Shown here piece after piece: positions 1 through 8,159 of a DNA stretch of 38,859 bases (position 1 is its first letter; the number at the start of each line of letters is the position of its first letter). The DNA comes from Desulfovibrionales bacterium. GTDB lineage: Bacteria; Desulfobacterota; Desulfovibrionia; Desulfovibrionales; Desulfomicrobiaceae. The stretch is from the NCBI GenBank assembly GCA_012729655.1, contig JAAYCS010000073.1, positions 1-38,859 on the forward strand. Reading direction: 5' to 3'. A program made the position numbers and the translations under genes. A model generated the notes under the pieces. That model saw only the letters and a program-made list of their open reading frames with translations, was not told the DNA's origin and searched no databases.

Positions 1-57
1 AAGACTCCGGCAGCGGTGCGGGCCATCCAGAAAGAGGCCGTGAACGTTGCGGCTTGA
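1..57 (+). CDS. 3' end of an unidentified gene (possibly a transposase)
   Basis: An open frame enters from the left edge and ends at TGA 55-57, giving an 18-residue tail that begins KTPAAVRAIQ. It is GC-rich, unlike the AT-rich DNA that follows at once. A Lys-Thr-Pro-Ala motif close to the C-terminus is common in DDE integrase-type transposases, and the sequence just downstream (about 70-100, starting GTGTCC) could be an insertion-sequence end. Both points are weak, and the fragment could be the tail of any gene. Confidence 0.3.
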   Translation, partial: KTPAAVRAIQKEAVNVAA

Positions 58-465
58 TTAACCAAAAACGTGTCCAAAAAACCGTAGACCGATACAGGTT
101 CTTGACTTGTATTAACTTTAAATTTACCCTTTAATAAGGAGTAATCGACTTCTTTGGAATAGAATTTATCTAGTTAATTATGGAATCATTTTACAACTTT
201 ATATTTTGTTTTATGAATCGTATTAAAATTGACCTATTTGGAGATATAATCCATTAGGTCAATTTTATTTTTCATTTGATTGATTATTTTGATAGTTTTA
301 TAAAGAAGACAAATTTCAGTGAAGATGTCTTGATATTTGATCGTTCAGAATTTTTACAAATCTTTTAAGTTTTTTTTAGAATGAAATGCGAAACTGTTGA
401 GATTTTTTTCGGCACAGATTAACGCCGAGTAATTTTGCTGAGACAATAAATGCTTAGGATGGCGT
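58..465. other. AT-rich non-coding stretch
   Basis: About 400 bases with no convincing gene. Composition is strongly AT-rich compared with the rest of the window, including a T-run at 369-377. The only clear structure is the 13-bp inverted repeat at 224-267, listed separately. It may carry the promoter of the Ldh2-family gene at 466, but I see no convincing -35/-10 pair. The composition suggests recently acquired or relic DNA. Confidence 0.5.
224..267. repeat. 13-bp perfect inverted repeat, possible operator or terminator
   Basis: The arms at 224-236 and 255-267 are perfectly complementary (core AATTGACCTA / TAGGTCAATT) with an 18-base spacer. The right arm is followed by a short T-rich run, so it could be a terminator for the gene ending at 57. 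The long spacer also fits an operator for a dimeric regulator of the dehydrogenase gene starting at 466. Confidence 0.45.
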
Positions 466-1470
466 ATGATTATACAAGAATGTGCGTTGCGTGAGCTGGG
501 CTTCAAGATCTTTATTGTCGCAGGCCTAGCGGACTTCGTGGCCCGCGACGTTGTTAATCCCTTGGTACTTGCTGAATTGGATGGCATTCCCTCACATGGT
601 TTTTCGCGCGTTCCGTTCTATATTGACCAAATACGCTCTGGAAAAGTAAACAGCAAAGCCGTTCCGGTTGTCAGCCAACCCGCTCCGGCCCTGGTGCGGG
701 TGGATGCTTGCCATGGACTAGCCTTCCCGGCCATTGCGCAGGGCCTGCAAAAAACCTTGACTGTTGCCAGGATTAACGGTCTGGCCCTGCTGGGTGTCAC
801 GCGTTCACATCACAGCGGCTGCATGGGACACTGGGTGGAAAGCATGGCTCGTGAAGGTCTTCTGGCGCTCGCCTTCACGAATTCCCCGGCGGCCATGATG
901 CCTTGGAAAGGAAACAAGGCCACGTTTGGCACGAATCCCATCGCCTTTGGTTGTCCTCGAGGCAGTTTTGACCCCCTGGTAGTGGATATGGCGCTGAGCA
1001 AGGTGGCGCGGGGACAAATTGTCAACGCCAAAGAAAAGGGTGAAACGTCCATTCCCGAAGGTTGGGCCGTAGACGCCGATGGTAAACCAACCACCGATCC
1101 AGAAGCCGCCCTCAAGGGATCTACGATACCCATGGGAGACGCTAAGGGCGCAGCATTGGCCATGATGGTGGAAATTTTGGCTGCGACGGTCAACGGCGCC
1201 AATTACGGTTATGAGGCCAGCTCCTTTTTTGATCCGGATGGCCCAGCTCCGGGAATAGGGCAGACTTTTTTCCTTCTGGATGTGCAGCGTCTTAATGCGT
1301 CTTTTGCAAACCAGGTTCAAGCTTTGTGCACCTTCATCTTGAAACAACCTGGCACGCGTATTCCGGGGGTGCGTCGCTTTGAAACCAGGGCAAAGTCCAG
1401 AATTCAAGGTGTGAATTTGCCTGATAGTCTATATGAAAAATTACACAATTTGGCAGACGGAAAATATTAA
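466..1470 (+). CDS. Ldh2/MdhH-family NAD(P)-dependent 2-hydroxyacid dehydrogenase
   Basis: This 334-residue protein belongs to the malate/L-lactate/sulfolactate/ureidoglycolate dehydrogenase family, which oxidises 2-hydroxyacids with NAD(P) and is unrelated to classical Rossmann-fold malate dehydrogenases. Family motifs are visible in order: PSHGFSRVP (42-50), SHHSGCMGHW with the active-site His region (114-123), TNPIAFGCP (156-164), DMALSKVARG (174-183) and the PEGWAVDADGKPTTDP block (about 198-213). Length is near the family norm of 330-360. The start is set by an in-frame stop at 439 and an AGGA site at 456-459. Codon use is less GC-rich than in other genes here, and it sits between AT-rich DNA and a MITE-like element, so horizontal transfer is plausible. 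The substrate (malate, lactate, 3-sulfolactate or other) cannot be told from sequence. Confidence 0.85.
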   Translation: MIIQECALRELGFKIFIVAGLADFVARDVVNPLVLAELDGIPSHGFSRVPFYIDQIRSGKVNSKAVPVVSQPAPALVRVDACHGLAFPAIAQGLQKTLTVARINGLALLGVTRSHHSGCMGHWVESMAREGLLALAFTNSPAAMMPWKGNKATFGTNPIAFGCPRGSFDPLVVDMALSKVARGQIVNAKEKGETSIPEGWAVDADGKPTTDPEAALKGSTIPMGDAKGAALAMMVEILAATVNGANYGYEASSFFDPDGPAPGIGQTFFLLDVQRLNASFANQVQALCTFILKQPGTRIPGVRRFETRAKSRIQGVNLPDSLYEKLHNLADGKY

Positions 1471-1538
1471 ATCGACCTTCAAGATCTACGGCTATTTTCC
1501 TGGTCAAAAATTCAAACGTAATTATTGATACATCTGCA

Positions 1539-1572
1539 AGGCTATGCTCCGAATATATTCGGAGCATAGCCT
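1539..1572. repeat. 34-bp perfect palindrome downstream of the dehydrogenase gene
   Basis: The 17 bases at 1539-1555 (AGGCTATGCTCCGAATA) are followed at once by their exact reverse complement at 1556-1572. As RNA this would make a strong hairpin about 70 bases after the Ldh2 stop. No T-run follows, so it is not a textbook terminator. A protein-binding or transcript-stabilising site is possible. Confidence 0.6.
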
Positions 1573-1582
1573 ATTTGACGTT

Positions 1583-1759
1583 ACTGCAAAAAGTCGCAAA
1601 CAAGGCTGAGTGTCATTCATCCTGTCGGGCACAAGCCCGCGAACGTGTGCCAGTCAGGGGAGACGGGCTTTGTCCGAGAGGGTGAATGACACTCTTTTCA
1701 GACAGTTGAAAAAGCATAATGGTATTCCCTTCTCCAAAGGAATGACGATTTTTTGCAGT
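1583..1759. mobile_element. MITE/REP-like hairpin element with nested inverted repeats
   Basis: The terminal arms 1583-1596 (ACTGCAAAAAGTCG) and 1746-1759 are complementary at 13 of 14 positions. Inside them are a second pair, 1608-1623 and 1679-1694, with one mismatch in 16, and a third, about 1626-1639 and 1664-1676, with slight imperfection. A small hairpin also lies near 1723-1743 (ATTCC...GGAAT). There is no open frame. The nested architecture fits a short non-autonomous element or composite REP. The outer sequence ACTGCAAAAA...TTTTTTGCAGT with GGAATGAC next to it resembles intergenic repeats common in deltaproteobacterial genomes. No clear target-site duplication is visible. Confidence 0.55.
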
Positions 1760-1855
1760 GAGATCGTATATTGCATTTATTAAATTAACAAAATCAACGC
1801 ATTTGGATTAAACCTCCAAAATATTGTTGCGTGATCAACCTCAAAGTGGTGTCAT

Positions 1856-4800
1856 ATGTATCAGAATCCCCGCAGTTTTGAAGAAGTGTCCCGGGACATC
1901 CGGGGCAAGAGGATCCTTGTCGCCAACCGCGGCATCCCGGCCAGACGGATAGTCCGTTCCATCAAGGAGGTGTTCCAGGCCGTGCCCATGATCACGGCCA
2001 CGGACGTGGACAAGACCGCGCCCTTCACCGCCGGTGCACAGGAACTTCTGCATCTCGGGGAGAACCCGCGGGCCTATCTCGACATCGACAAGATCATCGC
2101 CATGGCCAAGGCCAGAGGCGTGGCGGCCATCCACCCCGGCTGGGGCTTCGCCTCCGAGGATGACTCCTTCCCGTCCAAATGCGCCGAAGCCGGCATTCTC
2201 TTCATCGGCCCCACGTCCGAGGCCATGCGCCTGCTGGGCAACAAGGTGCAGGTCCGCACCCTGGCCCAGAAGCTGGGCATTCCGGTGGTGCCGGGTTCCG
2301 AAGGGGCCGTGTCCGTGGAAGAGGCCAGGCAGGTGGCGGTGGAGATCGGTCTGCCGGTCATGCTCAAGGCCGAGGGCGGCGGGGGTGGCCGCGGCATCTA
2401 TGAAGTTTTCAGCCAGGACCAGCTGGCCGACGCCTTCGTCAAGGCCTCGACCCTGGCCCAGGCGTCCTTCGGCAATCCGCGTCTCTACGTCGAACGGCTG
2501 CTGACCTCCGTGCGGCACATCGAGATCCAGGTCATCGCCGACAAGTACGGCAACGTCTTCGCCTTCGATGAGCGCGACTGCACGGTGCAGCGCAACCATC
2601 AGAAGCTGGTGGAGATCACCCCGTCGCCGTGGGCGGGCATGACCCAGGAGCTGCGCGACCAGCTCAAGGCCTACTCGCGCCAGCTGGTGCAGGCCGTGGG
2701 CTACCACTCCCTGTGCACGGTGGAGTTTCTCGTGGATTCCAAGGGCGAGGCATACCTCATCGAGGTCAACACCCGCCTGCAGGTCGAACATGGCATCACC
2801 GAGTGCCGCTACGGCATCGACCTGGTGGAGGAACAGATCGCCGTGGCCTTCGGGGCCGAGCTGCGCCTCTCCGACGAGAACTGCACGCCCAAGAGCCACG
2901 CCATCCAGGTCCGGGTCAATTGCGAGGACCCGCAGCACAATTTCGCGCCCAATGCGGGCCGCATCACGCGCTACATGTCGCCGGGGGGACCCGGCGTGCG
3001 GGTGGACTCGTGCGTGTGCGCCGGCTACGAGTTCCCGGCCCAGTATGACTCGGCAGCGTCGCTGCTCATCGCCTACGGCCCGCAGTGGAACAAGGTCCTG
3101 GGCATCATGGAGCGGGCCTTGGGCGAATACATCATCGGGGGCATCAAGACGACCATCCTGTTCCACCGGCAGATCATCGCCCACCCGCGCTTCCGCAGCG
3201 GCGACTACGACACCAAGTTCGTGGCCAGCGCGCCGGAGCTCATGAACTACATGGACAAGGAGTCCGAGGCGGTGCGCCTGTCGCGCCTGGTGGCCGAGAT
3301 CTCGGCCCACGGCTACAACCCGCACGTCAAGCTCGGCGAGTACCGCACGCGGGAAGGCAAGCGCATGGACGCCTTCAAGCCTTCCCTGCCGGCCATCGAG
3401 CCCGAGTACTACCACTACCCGTACCCGCGCGGCGACCGCGACGCGATCCTGTCGTACGTTCGCGATTCCGGCCACGTCCATTTCACGGACACCACCGCCC
3501 GCGACATCACGCAGTCCAACTCGGGCAACCGTTTCCGGCTGGCCGAAGACCGCATCATCGGCCCCTATCTGGACAACTGCGGCTTCTTCTCCCTGGAGAA
3601 CGGCGGCGGGGCGCATTTCCACGTGGCGATGCTCGCGAACATGACCTACCCCTTCTCCGAAGCCCGCGAGTGGAACGAGTTCGCGCCCAAGACCCTGAAG
3701 CAGCTGCTCATCCGTTCCACCAACGTGCTCGGCTACAAGCCCCTGCCGCGCAACATCATGCGCCGCGCCGGCAAGATGATCTGCGAGCACTACGACGTGT
3801 TGCGCTGTTTCGATTTCCTGAACCACATCGAAAACATGCGCCCCTTCGCCGAGATGGCCCTGGCTTCAAGCAAAAACATCTGGGAACCGGCCATCTCCCT
3901 GTCCTTCGCCAAGGGCTTCGACGTGCCGCACTACCTCGGCGTGGTGCAGGAGATCATAGACATGAACGCCCAGGTCCTGGGCTGCTCCAAGGACGCGGCG
4001 GAAAAGACGTTCATCCTGGGCCTCAAGGACATGGCCGGGTCATGCCCGCCGATCTTCATGACCGAACTGGTCACGGCCATCCGCCAGGCCCACCCCGACC
4101 TGATCCTGCACTATCACCGCCACTACACCGACGGCCTCTTTGTTCCCGCCGTGGCTGCGGCGGCCAAGGCCGGCGCGCACATCGTGGACACGGCCATCGG
4201 CGCCTCGGTGCGCTGGTACGGCCAGGGCGAGGTGCTCTCCACGGCGGCCTACATCGAGGAACTGGGCCTGAAGACCAACCTGAACAAGGACATGATCCGC
4301 ACCACGGGCTTCGTGCTGAAGCAGATCATGCCCTACTACGACCGCTACACGGCCCCCTACTTCCAGGGCATCGACTACGACGTCATCGAGCACGGCATGC
4401 CCGGCGGCGCGACCTCCTCGTCCCAGGAAGGGGCCATGAAGCAGGGCTACATCCACCTCTTGCCGTACATGCTCAAGTTCCTGGCCGGCATCCGCAAGAT
4501 CGTGCGCTACCACGACGTCACGCCGGGCTCGCAGATCACTTGGAACACGGCCTTCCTGGCCGTGACCGGCGCCTACAAGCGCGGCGGGCGGCGTGGGCTG
4601 CGCAAGCTCCTGTCCGTCCTGGATCAGGTCGTCACCTTGCCCGAAGCGAGTCTGACCGACGAGATCCGGGCCGCGCGCCTGGAGATCTATCAGGATGCCA
4701 ACGACGCCTTCCGCAACCTCCTCCTGGGGAAGTTTGGCCGCCTGCCCCTGGGTTTCCCGCCGGAATGGGTCTACGAATCGGCCTTCGGCCCGGAGTACAA

Positions 4801-5545
4801 GGCCGCCATTGCCCGCCGCACCGAGTCGTCGCCCCTGGCGACGCTGCCGGAGGTGAACGTGGCCAAGGAGCAGCAGAGCCTGGCCGAGCACATCGGCCGC
4901 ACGCCCACGGAAGAGGAATTCCTCATGTACCTGAGTCACCCTGGCGATGCGCTCAATACCATCAAGTTCGTGGCCCGGTATGGCGACTGCAACCGCCTGC
5001 CCCTGCATGTCTGGTTCGAGGGTCTGAAGGCCGGTGACGAGATCATGTTCAAGGACAGCAAAGGCAAGCACCACGTGCTGAGCATGAAGCACGTCTCCCG
5101 GCCCGACGACCACGGCATGAGCCTCGTCTCCTACACCCTCGACTCCGAATCCTTCAGTCAACAGGTCAAGGTGGCCGAAGCGGCCGGACATGCGGAGACA
5201 GGCGTGGAGATGGCCGACACGAGGGATCCGTACCAGGTCGGCTCGCCTTCCAGCGGGGACCTGTGGGTCGTGCATGTCAAGCCCGGGGACATGGTCAGGA
5301 AGGGCGAGGAGCTCTTCAACATCTCCATCATGAAGCAGGAAAAGTCCGTGCTGGCCCCTGTGGACGGCATGGTCGAGCGGGTGCTCAAATTCGCCGACTA
5401 CCAGGAGGACAAGAAGATGGTCCCGGTCAAGGAAGGCGAACTCCTGGTCGTGCTCGTGCCCGCGCCGCGCAAATGCCCGACCTGCTCCGCGCCGGTGACC
5501 AGGGACGACTTCAGGTTCTGCCCGGCGTGCGGGCAGAAGGTGTAG
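1856..5545 (+). CDS. pyc: Pyruvate carboxylase, divergent, with C-terminal zinc ribbon
   Basis: This 1229-residue single-chain biotin enzyme should carboxylate pyruvate to oxaloacetate with ATP and bicarbonate. Domains: biotin carboxylase about 17-470 (ATP-grasp loop KAEGGGGGRGI 171-181, catalytic EVNTRLQVEHGITE 303-316); carboxyltransferase about 530-1000 (TDTTARDITQS 544-554, LKDMAG with the expected active-site Lys 723-728, metal-binding HYHRHYTDG 752-760); biotinyl domain about 1128-1200 with the acceptor Lys near 1160 in SIMKQEK; and a C-terminal ribbon CPTC...CPAC (1207-1225). Oddities: the usual RDAHQS reads RDITQS, the GGQYTNL-type loop reads GGATSSS (850-856), and the biotin site is MKQ rather than MKM. 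No clear ribosome-binding site is seen, but the N-terminus has the length expected for the family. It is followed one base later by the phosphatase-family gene. Confidence 0.88.
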   Translation: MYQNPRSFEEVSRDIRGKRILVANRGIPARRIVRSIKEVFQAVPMITATDVDKTAPFTAGAQELLHLGENPRAYLDIDKIIAMAKARGVAAIHPGWGFASEDDSFPSKCAEAGILFIGPTSEAMRLLGNKVQVRTLAQKLGIPVVPGSEGAVSVEEARQVAVEIGLPVMLKAEGGGGGRGIYEVFSQDQLADAFVKASTLAQASFGNPRLYVERLLTSVRHIEIQVIADKYGNVFAFDERDCTVQRNHQKLVEITPSPWAGMTQELRDQLKAYSRQLVQAVGYHSLCTVEFLVDSKGEAYLIEVNTRLQVEHGITECRYGIDLVEEQIAVAFGAELRLSDENCTPKSHAIQVRVNCEDPQHNFAPNAGRITRYMSPGGPGVRVDSCVCAGYEFPAQYDSAASLLIAYGPQWNKVLGIMERALGEYIIGGIKTTILFHRQIIAHPRFRSGDYDTKFVASAPELMNYMDKESEAVRLSRLVAEISAHGYNPHVKLGEYRTREGKRMDAFKPSLPAIEPEYYHYPYPRGDRDAILSYVRDSGHVHFTDTTARDITQSNSGNRFRLAEDRIIGPYLDNCGFFSLENGGGAHFHVAMLANMTYPFSEAREWNEFAPKTLKQLLIRSTNVLGYKPLPRNIMRRAGKMICEHYDVLRCFDFLNHIENMRPFAEMALASSKNIWEPAISLSFAKGFDVPHYLGVVQEIIDMNAQVLGCSKDAAEKTFILGLKDMAGSCPPIFMTELVTAIRQAHPDLILHYHRHYTDGLFVPAVAAAAKAGAHIVDTAIGASVRWYGQGEVLSTAAYIEELGLKTNLNKDMIRTTGFVLKQIMPYYDRYTAPYFQGIDYDVIEHGMPGGATSSSQEGAMKQGYIHLLPYMLKFLAGIRKIVRYHDVTPGSQITWNTAFLAVTGAYKRGGRRGLRKLLSVLDQVVTLPEASLTDEIRAARLEIYQDANDAFRNLLLGKFGRLPLGFPPEWVYESAFGPEYKAAIARRTESSPLATLPEVNVAKEQQSLAEHIGRTPTEEEFLMYLSHPGDALNTIKFVARYGDCNRLPLHVWFEGLKAGDEIMFKDSKGKHHVLSMKHVSRPDDHGMSLVSYTLDSESFSQQVKVAEAAGHAETGVEMADTRDPYQVGSPSSGDLWVVHVKPGDMVRKGEELFNISIMKQEKSVLAPVDGMVERVLKFADYQEDKKMVPVKEGELLVVLVPAPRKCPTCSAPVTRDDFRFCPACGQKV

Positions 5546-5546
5546 C

Positions 5547-6377
5547 ATGGCCGCCGAGATGAACGCCGACCCGAAACGCAGTGATGAGTTGATCGATCTG
5601 GACGCGGCCCTCGCGGCCTGCCTCGACGCGGCGCGCGAAGCCTGCGCGATCCTGGTGCGGGGCCGGGCCGAACTCACGGGAGACATGGTCAGGACCAAAA
5701 GCCCCGGCGACGTGACCACGGACATTGACCGCCGCGCCGAGGACGCCATCCGCGGCCGGCTGCAGGCCGCCTTTCCCGATTTCGCCTTCACGGGCGAGGA
5801 AGGCGGCGCGCGCGGCCATTCGCGCTGCCGCTGGATCGTCGACCCCCTCGACGGAACCATGAACTACGTGCACGGCTTTCCCTTTTACGCCGTCTCCCTG
5901 GCCCTGACCGTGGACGACGAGGTCGTCGTGGGCGTGATCGCCGACCCGGTGCGCGGCGAAACCTTCTGGGCCGTGGCCGGCCGCGGGGCTTTCCTCGACG
6001 GCAAACCCATGGCCGTCTCGGACGTGAATTCGATGGACAAGGCGCTGGCGGGCACGGTCTTTCCGCCGCCCTCCTGGCCGGGACTGGATGCCTATCTGAA
6101 AAGATTTTGCAGGTTGACCTCGCACGCGGCCGGCGTCCGCCGGGCCGGGGCCGCCGCCCTCGACCTGGCCTACGTCGCGGCTGGCCGGCTGGACGCTTTT
6201 TTCGTCGAGAGCCTCAAGGCCTGGGACATCGCGGCGGGAATGCTGCTCATCACGGAAGCGGGCGGACAGGTCTCGGACATCTTCACGGAGGAGGCGCCAT
6301 TGCGGACAAACCGCCTCGCCGCGGCGAACGCGCATCTGCTGCCCGCGCTGCTCGAACTGCTTCGGCGGGAAGACTGA
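5547..6377 (+). CDS. Inositol monophosphatase family protein
   Basis: This 276-residue Mg-dependent, Li-sensitive-type phosphatase (IMPase/SuhB/CysQ superfamily) should hydrolyse a small phosphate monoester such as myo-inositol-1-phosphate. Family signatures are the metal-binding GEEGG (about 83-87), DPLDGTMNYVHGFP (about 98-111) and WDIAAGMLLITEAGG (about 226-240). The start is one base after the pyruvate carboxylase stop, with AGAAGG at 5535-5540, so the two are almost certainly cotranscribed. A metabolic link to carboxylation is not obvious. The precise substrate is undetermined; a SuhB- or fructose-1,6-bisphosphatase-like role is also possible. Confidence 0.88.
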   Translation: MAAEMNADPKRSDELIDLDAALAACLDAAREACAILVRGRAELTGDMVRTKSPGDVTTDIDRRAEDAIRGRLQAAFPDFAFTGEEGGARGHSRCRWIVDPLDGTMNYVHGFPFYAVSLALTVDDEVVVGVIADPVRGETFWAVAGRGAFLDGKPMAVSDVNSMDKALAGTVFPPPSWPGLDAYLKRFCRLTSHAAGVRRAGAAALDLAYVAAGRLDAFFVESLKAWDIAAGMLLITEAGGQVSDIFTEEAPLRTNRLAAANAHLLPALLELLRRED

Positions 6378-6409
6378 AAAACCCTCCGTTCAGGCGGCTG
6401 TCCTACGAT

Positions 6410-6925
6410 CTAGAAGCCGAGATGGGCCAGGGCGTACGGCTCCTCCCATTTCCGGCCCTTCCCGCACAAGCTCTCGATCTCCATCTGCAAGACAAGGCAT
6501 TCGTGCAGACGATGTTCGATATGCCTGTCGCCCCTCTCCAAAAAATCCGGGGCCAGCTTCTGCACGAAAAACTTCAGAAGTTCCCTCTTCGCATCGGGAT
6601 CATCAACGATTGCAACCCGCCCGGAGACCATGGCGCTGGCGTACGCGGTGCTGAACTTGTCCGGAAGGATCCTGGGATCTTCCACCACTACGAAGGCCCC
6701 GTGAGGCCTACTCTTCAGACATTCGATCTTTCGGCCTTCACGGGCACAATGAAAGATCAGCCGAAGCCTGTCCCCCGTATCCTGCAGGACGTAATTAAGC
6801 GGCACCCCGTAGGGCATTCCATCGGACCCGGCAAGGGATAGCACTCCCCAATCACAGCGTCGGAGCACCTCCACCGCCTCAGCGTCCTCGATTTTTCTTG
6901 CCTTCCGGCGTAACGAATATTCCAT
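6410..6925 (-). CDS. Pyridoxamine 5'-phosphate oxidase-like FMN-binding protein
   Basis: This 171-residue split-barrel protein resembles the NimA-like/PPOX family of cytoplasmic flavin-binding proteins (5-nitroimidazole reductases and relatives). Visible features are the opening MEYSLRRKARKI, the strand pair around GVLSLAGSDGMPYGVPLNY (about 31-49) and the FHCAREGRKIECLK segment (about 62-75) that is typical of the FMN phosphate site. GAGAAGG lies just upstream of the ATG. It converges with the phosphatase-family gene, ending 32 bases from it. The physiological substrate cannot be told; small-molecule detoxification or flavin storage is inference from the family. Confidence 0.8.
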   Translation of the reverse strand: MEYSLRRKARKIEDAEAVEVLRRCDWGVLSLAGSDGMPYGVPLNYVLQDTGDRLRLIFHCAREGRKIECLKSRPHGAFVVVEDPRILPDKFSTAYASAMVSGRVAIVDDPDAKRELLKFFVQKLAPDFLERGDRHIEHRLHECLVLQMEIESLCGKGRKWEEPYALAHLGF

Positions 6926-7373
6926 GCCTTCTCCTCGATCGTCTGGCTGGATTAGATATAAGTTCGCACAATAATGTGCCGATAATGAAAATTTCCCTCA
7001 GAACAAAGGCAGGGAACGCCACAATCCTTGACAAATGCAACCCAAACACCGGACCCGATGATTGCAAGCCTCAAGCAGGCGGCAACAAATTTGGAACAAT
7101 CAGCGCATGCATCCGGCATCTGCTCGTCGTCTGCAATAAATCTTGAGTCCCTGGCCAAGAGGGATGCGCATCATCCCAAGCGGTACTTGATGCACCCGAT
7201 CCTGACCACATCGTGGAAACACCAGGCATTTGCGGCTTCCTGGAGCGTCAAGCCAAAATTCCTTGTTCAGGAACGGACGGCACGCTTTGCAAGGTCGCCT
7301 GGATTGCCGCATTTCATGGTTCTCTTGTGGAAGTTAGCCAGCGCGCAGGCAGCAAAAAAACTGCCGCCCCCCA
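6926..7373. pseudogene. Gene-free gap; possible decayed Cys-rich gene on the minus strand
   Basis: No intact gene is convincing in this 450-base gap. On the minus strand one frame runs from an ATG near 7318 to a stop at 6952 but is broken by two TGA codons. It would encode a Cys-rich segment including DACADCSKFVAAC. A decayed gene is the likeliest reading. The part next to the PPOX gene holds a short palindrome, GCACA-ATAA-TGTGC (6966-6979), that could be an operator. A GGCAG/CTGCC hairpin with an A/T loop lies at 7348-7365, just past the end of the next minus-strand gene. Confidence 0.35.
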
Positions 7374-8159
7374 TCAATTCCCGCTGACATCCACCACAAA
7401 CCCCACCTCGTGGACCTTCCCGGATCTCTGGAATTGTCCCCACCCCTTGTACACCCCGGGGCCCGGGAAATGCACGTCAAAAACCACTTCGCTGGGTTTT
7501 GCGCCTGTTACGGGGTGCGCATGCACGAACGTGTGCCCATCCGCGCTGACCACCACCAGGTGTCCCATGGCCCCCAGATATGGCTCCAGATCCGCGACCG
7601 GAGACCCATCCAATCCGGAAAGCGTGAAGCCGATTTGGCGCCTGCCATAGCTCTTCTGCACGCTGATGTCGGCCAACAGGTCCGCAGTCTGCACCCTCCC
7701 GGGAACATGCGGCTGCAGTGGCGGGGCGGCCGGGGCATCTCCCGCAACCTGCACCTTGGCCATGAGGGTCATGCCCTCGGCGTTCTGGGGCTTGAAATCC
7801 GCATACACCAGATAGGTTCCTCCCACCGGGAAGACGAGGCCCATGCTCATCACCCCGGCCGCATCCATTTCAGGATGCAGGTGGGCAAAAACATCAAGAC
7901 CCTGGCGGATGACAAAAAGGTGCAGCTTCTTTTCATGGACAACCTCCAGTTCCGTGACCGCCGACCCAAAGTCGTCTTTCAGCACCAGATCCAGACGAAC
8001 TGGCTTGCCTGCCTCCACCGTGGCAGGGTCCGTGGCCAGGAGAAGCTGGTATCCCGCACCGTGACCATGCCCCGCATGGGTTGAGGACTCACCCATTCCG
8101 GCAGACCACACGGGCCCGGCCATACCCAGAAGGAAAAAAAGGAAAACGAGGAAACGCAT
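7374..8159 (-). CDS. Exported protein with duplicated HxHP (putative metal-binding) module
   Basis: This is a 261-residue protein of unassigned family. A hydrophobic signal peptide ends near residue 20 (cleavage around VWSA), followed by a His-rich patch THAGHGHG (28-34). Two similar modules then follow 120 residues apart: HLFVIRQGLDVFAHLHP (80-96) and HLVVVSADGHTFVHAHP (200-216), each followed by a GTY/GVY beta-strand (114-124, 235-243). The modules look like Ig-type beta domains, and the paired HxH motifs suggest copper or other metal binding in the periplasm; that is inference. The start was moved inward from an upstream ATG because GGAGGTGA precedes 8159 perfectly. No neighbour clarifies the role. 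Confidence 0.75.
   Translation of the reverse strand: MRFLVFLFFLLGMAGPVWSAGMGESSTHAGHGHGAGYQLLLATDPATVEAGKPVRLDLVLKDDFGSAVTELEVVHEKKLHLFVIRQGLDVFAHLHPEMDAAGVMSMGLVFPVGGTYLVYADFKPQNAEGMTLMAKVQVAGDAPAAPPLQPHVPGRVQTADLLADISVQKSYGRRQIGFTLSGLDGSPVADLEPYLGAMGHLVVVSADGHTFVHAHPVTGAKPSEVVFDVHFPGPGVYKGWGQFQRSGKVHEVGFVVDVSGN

Noticed and set aside
1841-5860. Long antisense open frames opposite pyruvate carboxylase (about 660 and 600 codons)
   Set aside because: They mirror the third-position GC bias of the real gene, have no ribosome sites or recognisable domains, and read as His/Val/Gly/Arg-rich low complexity.
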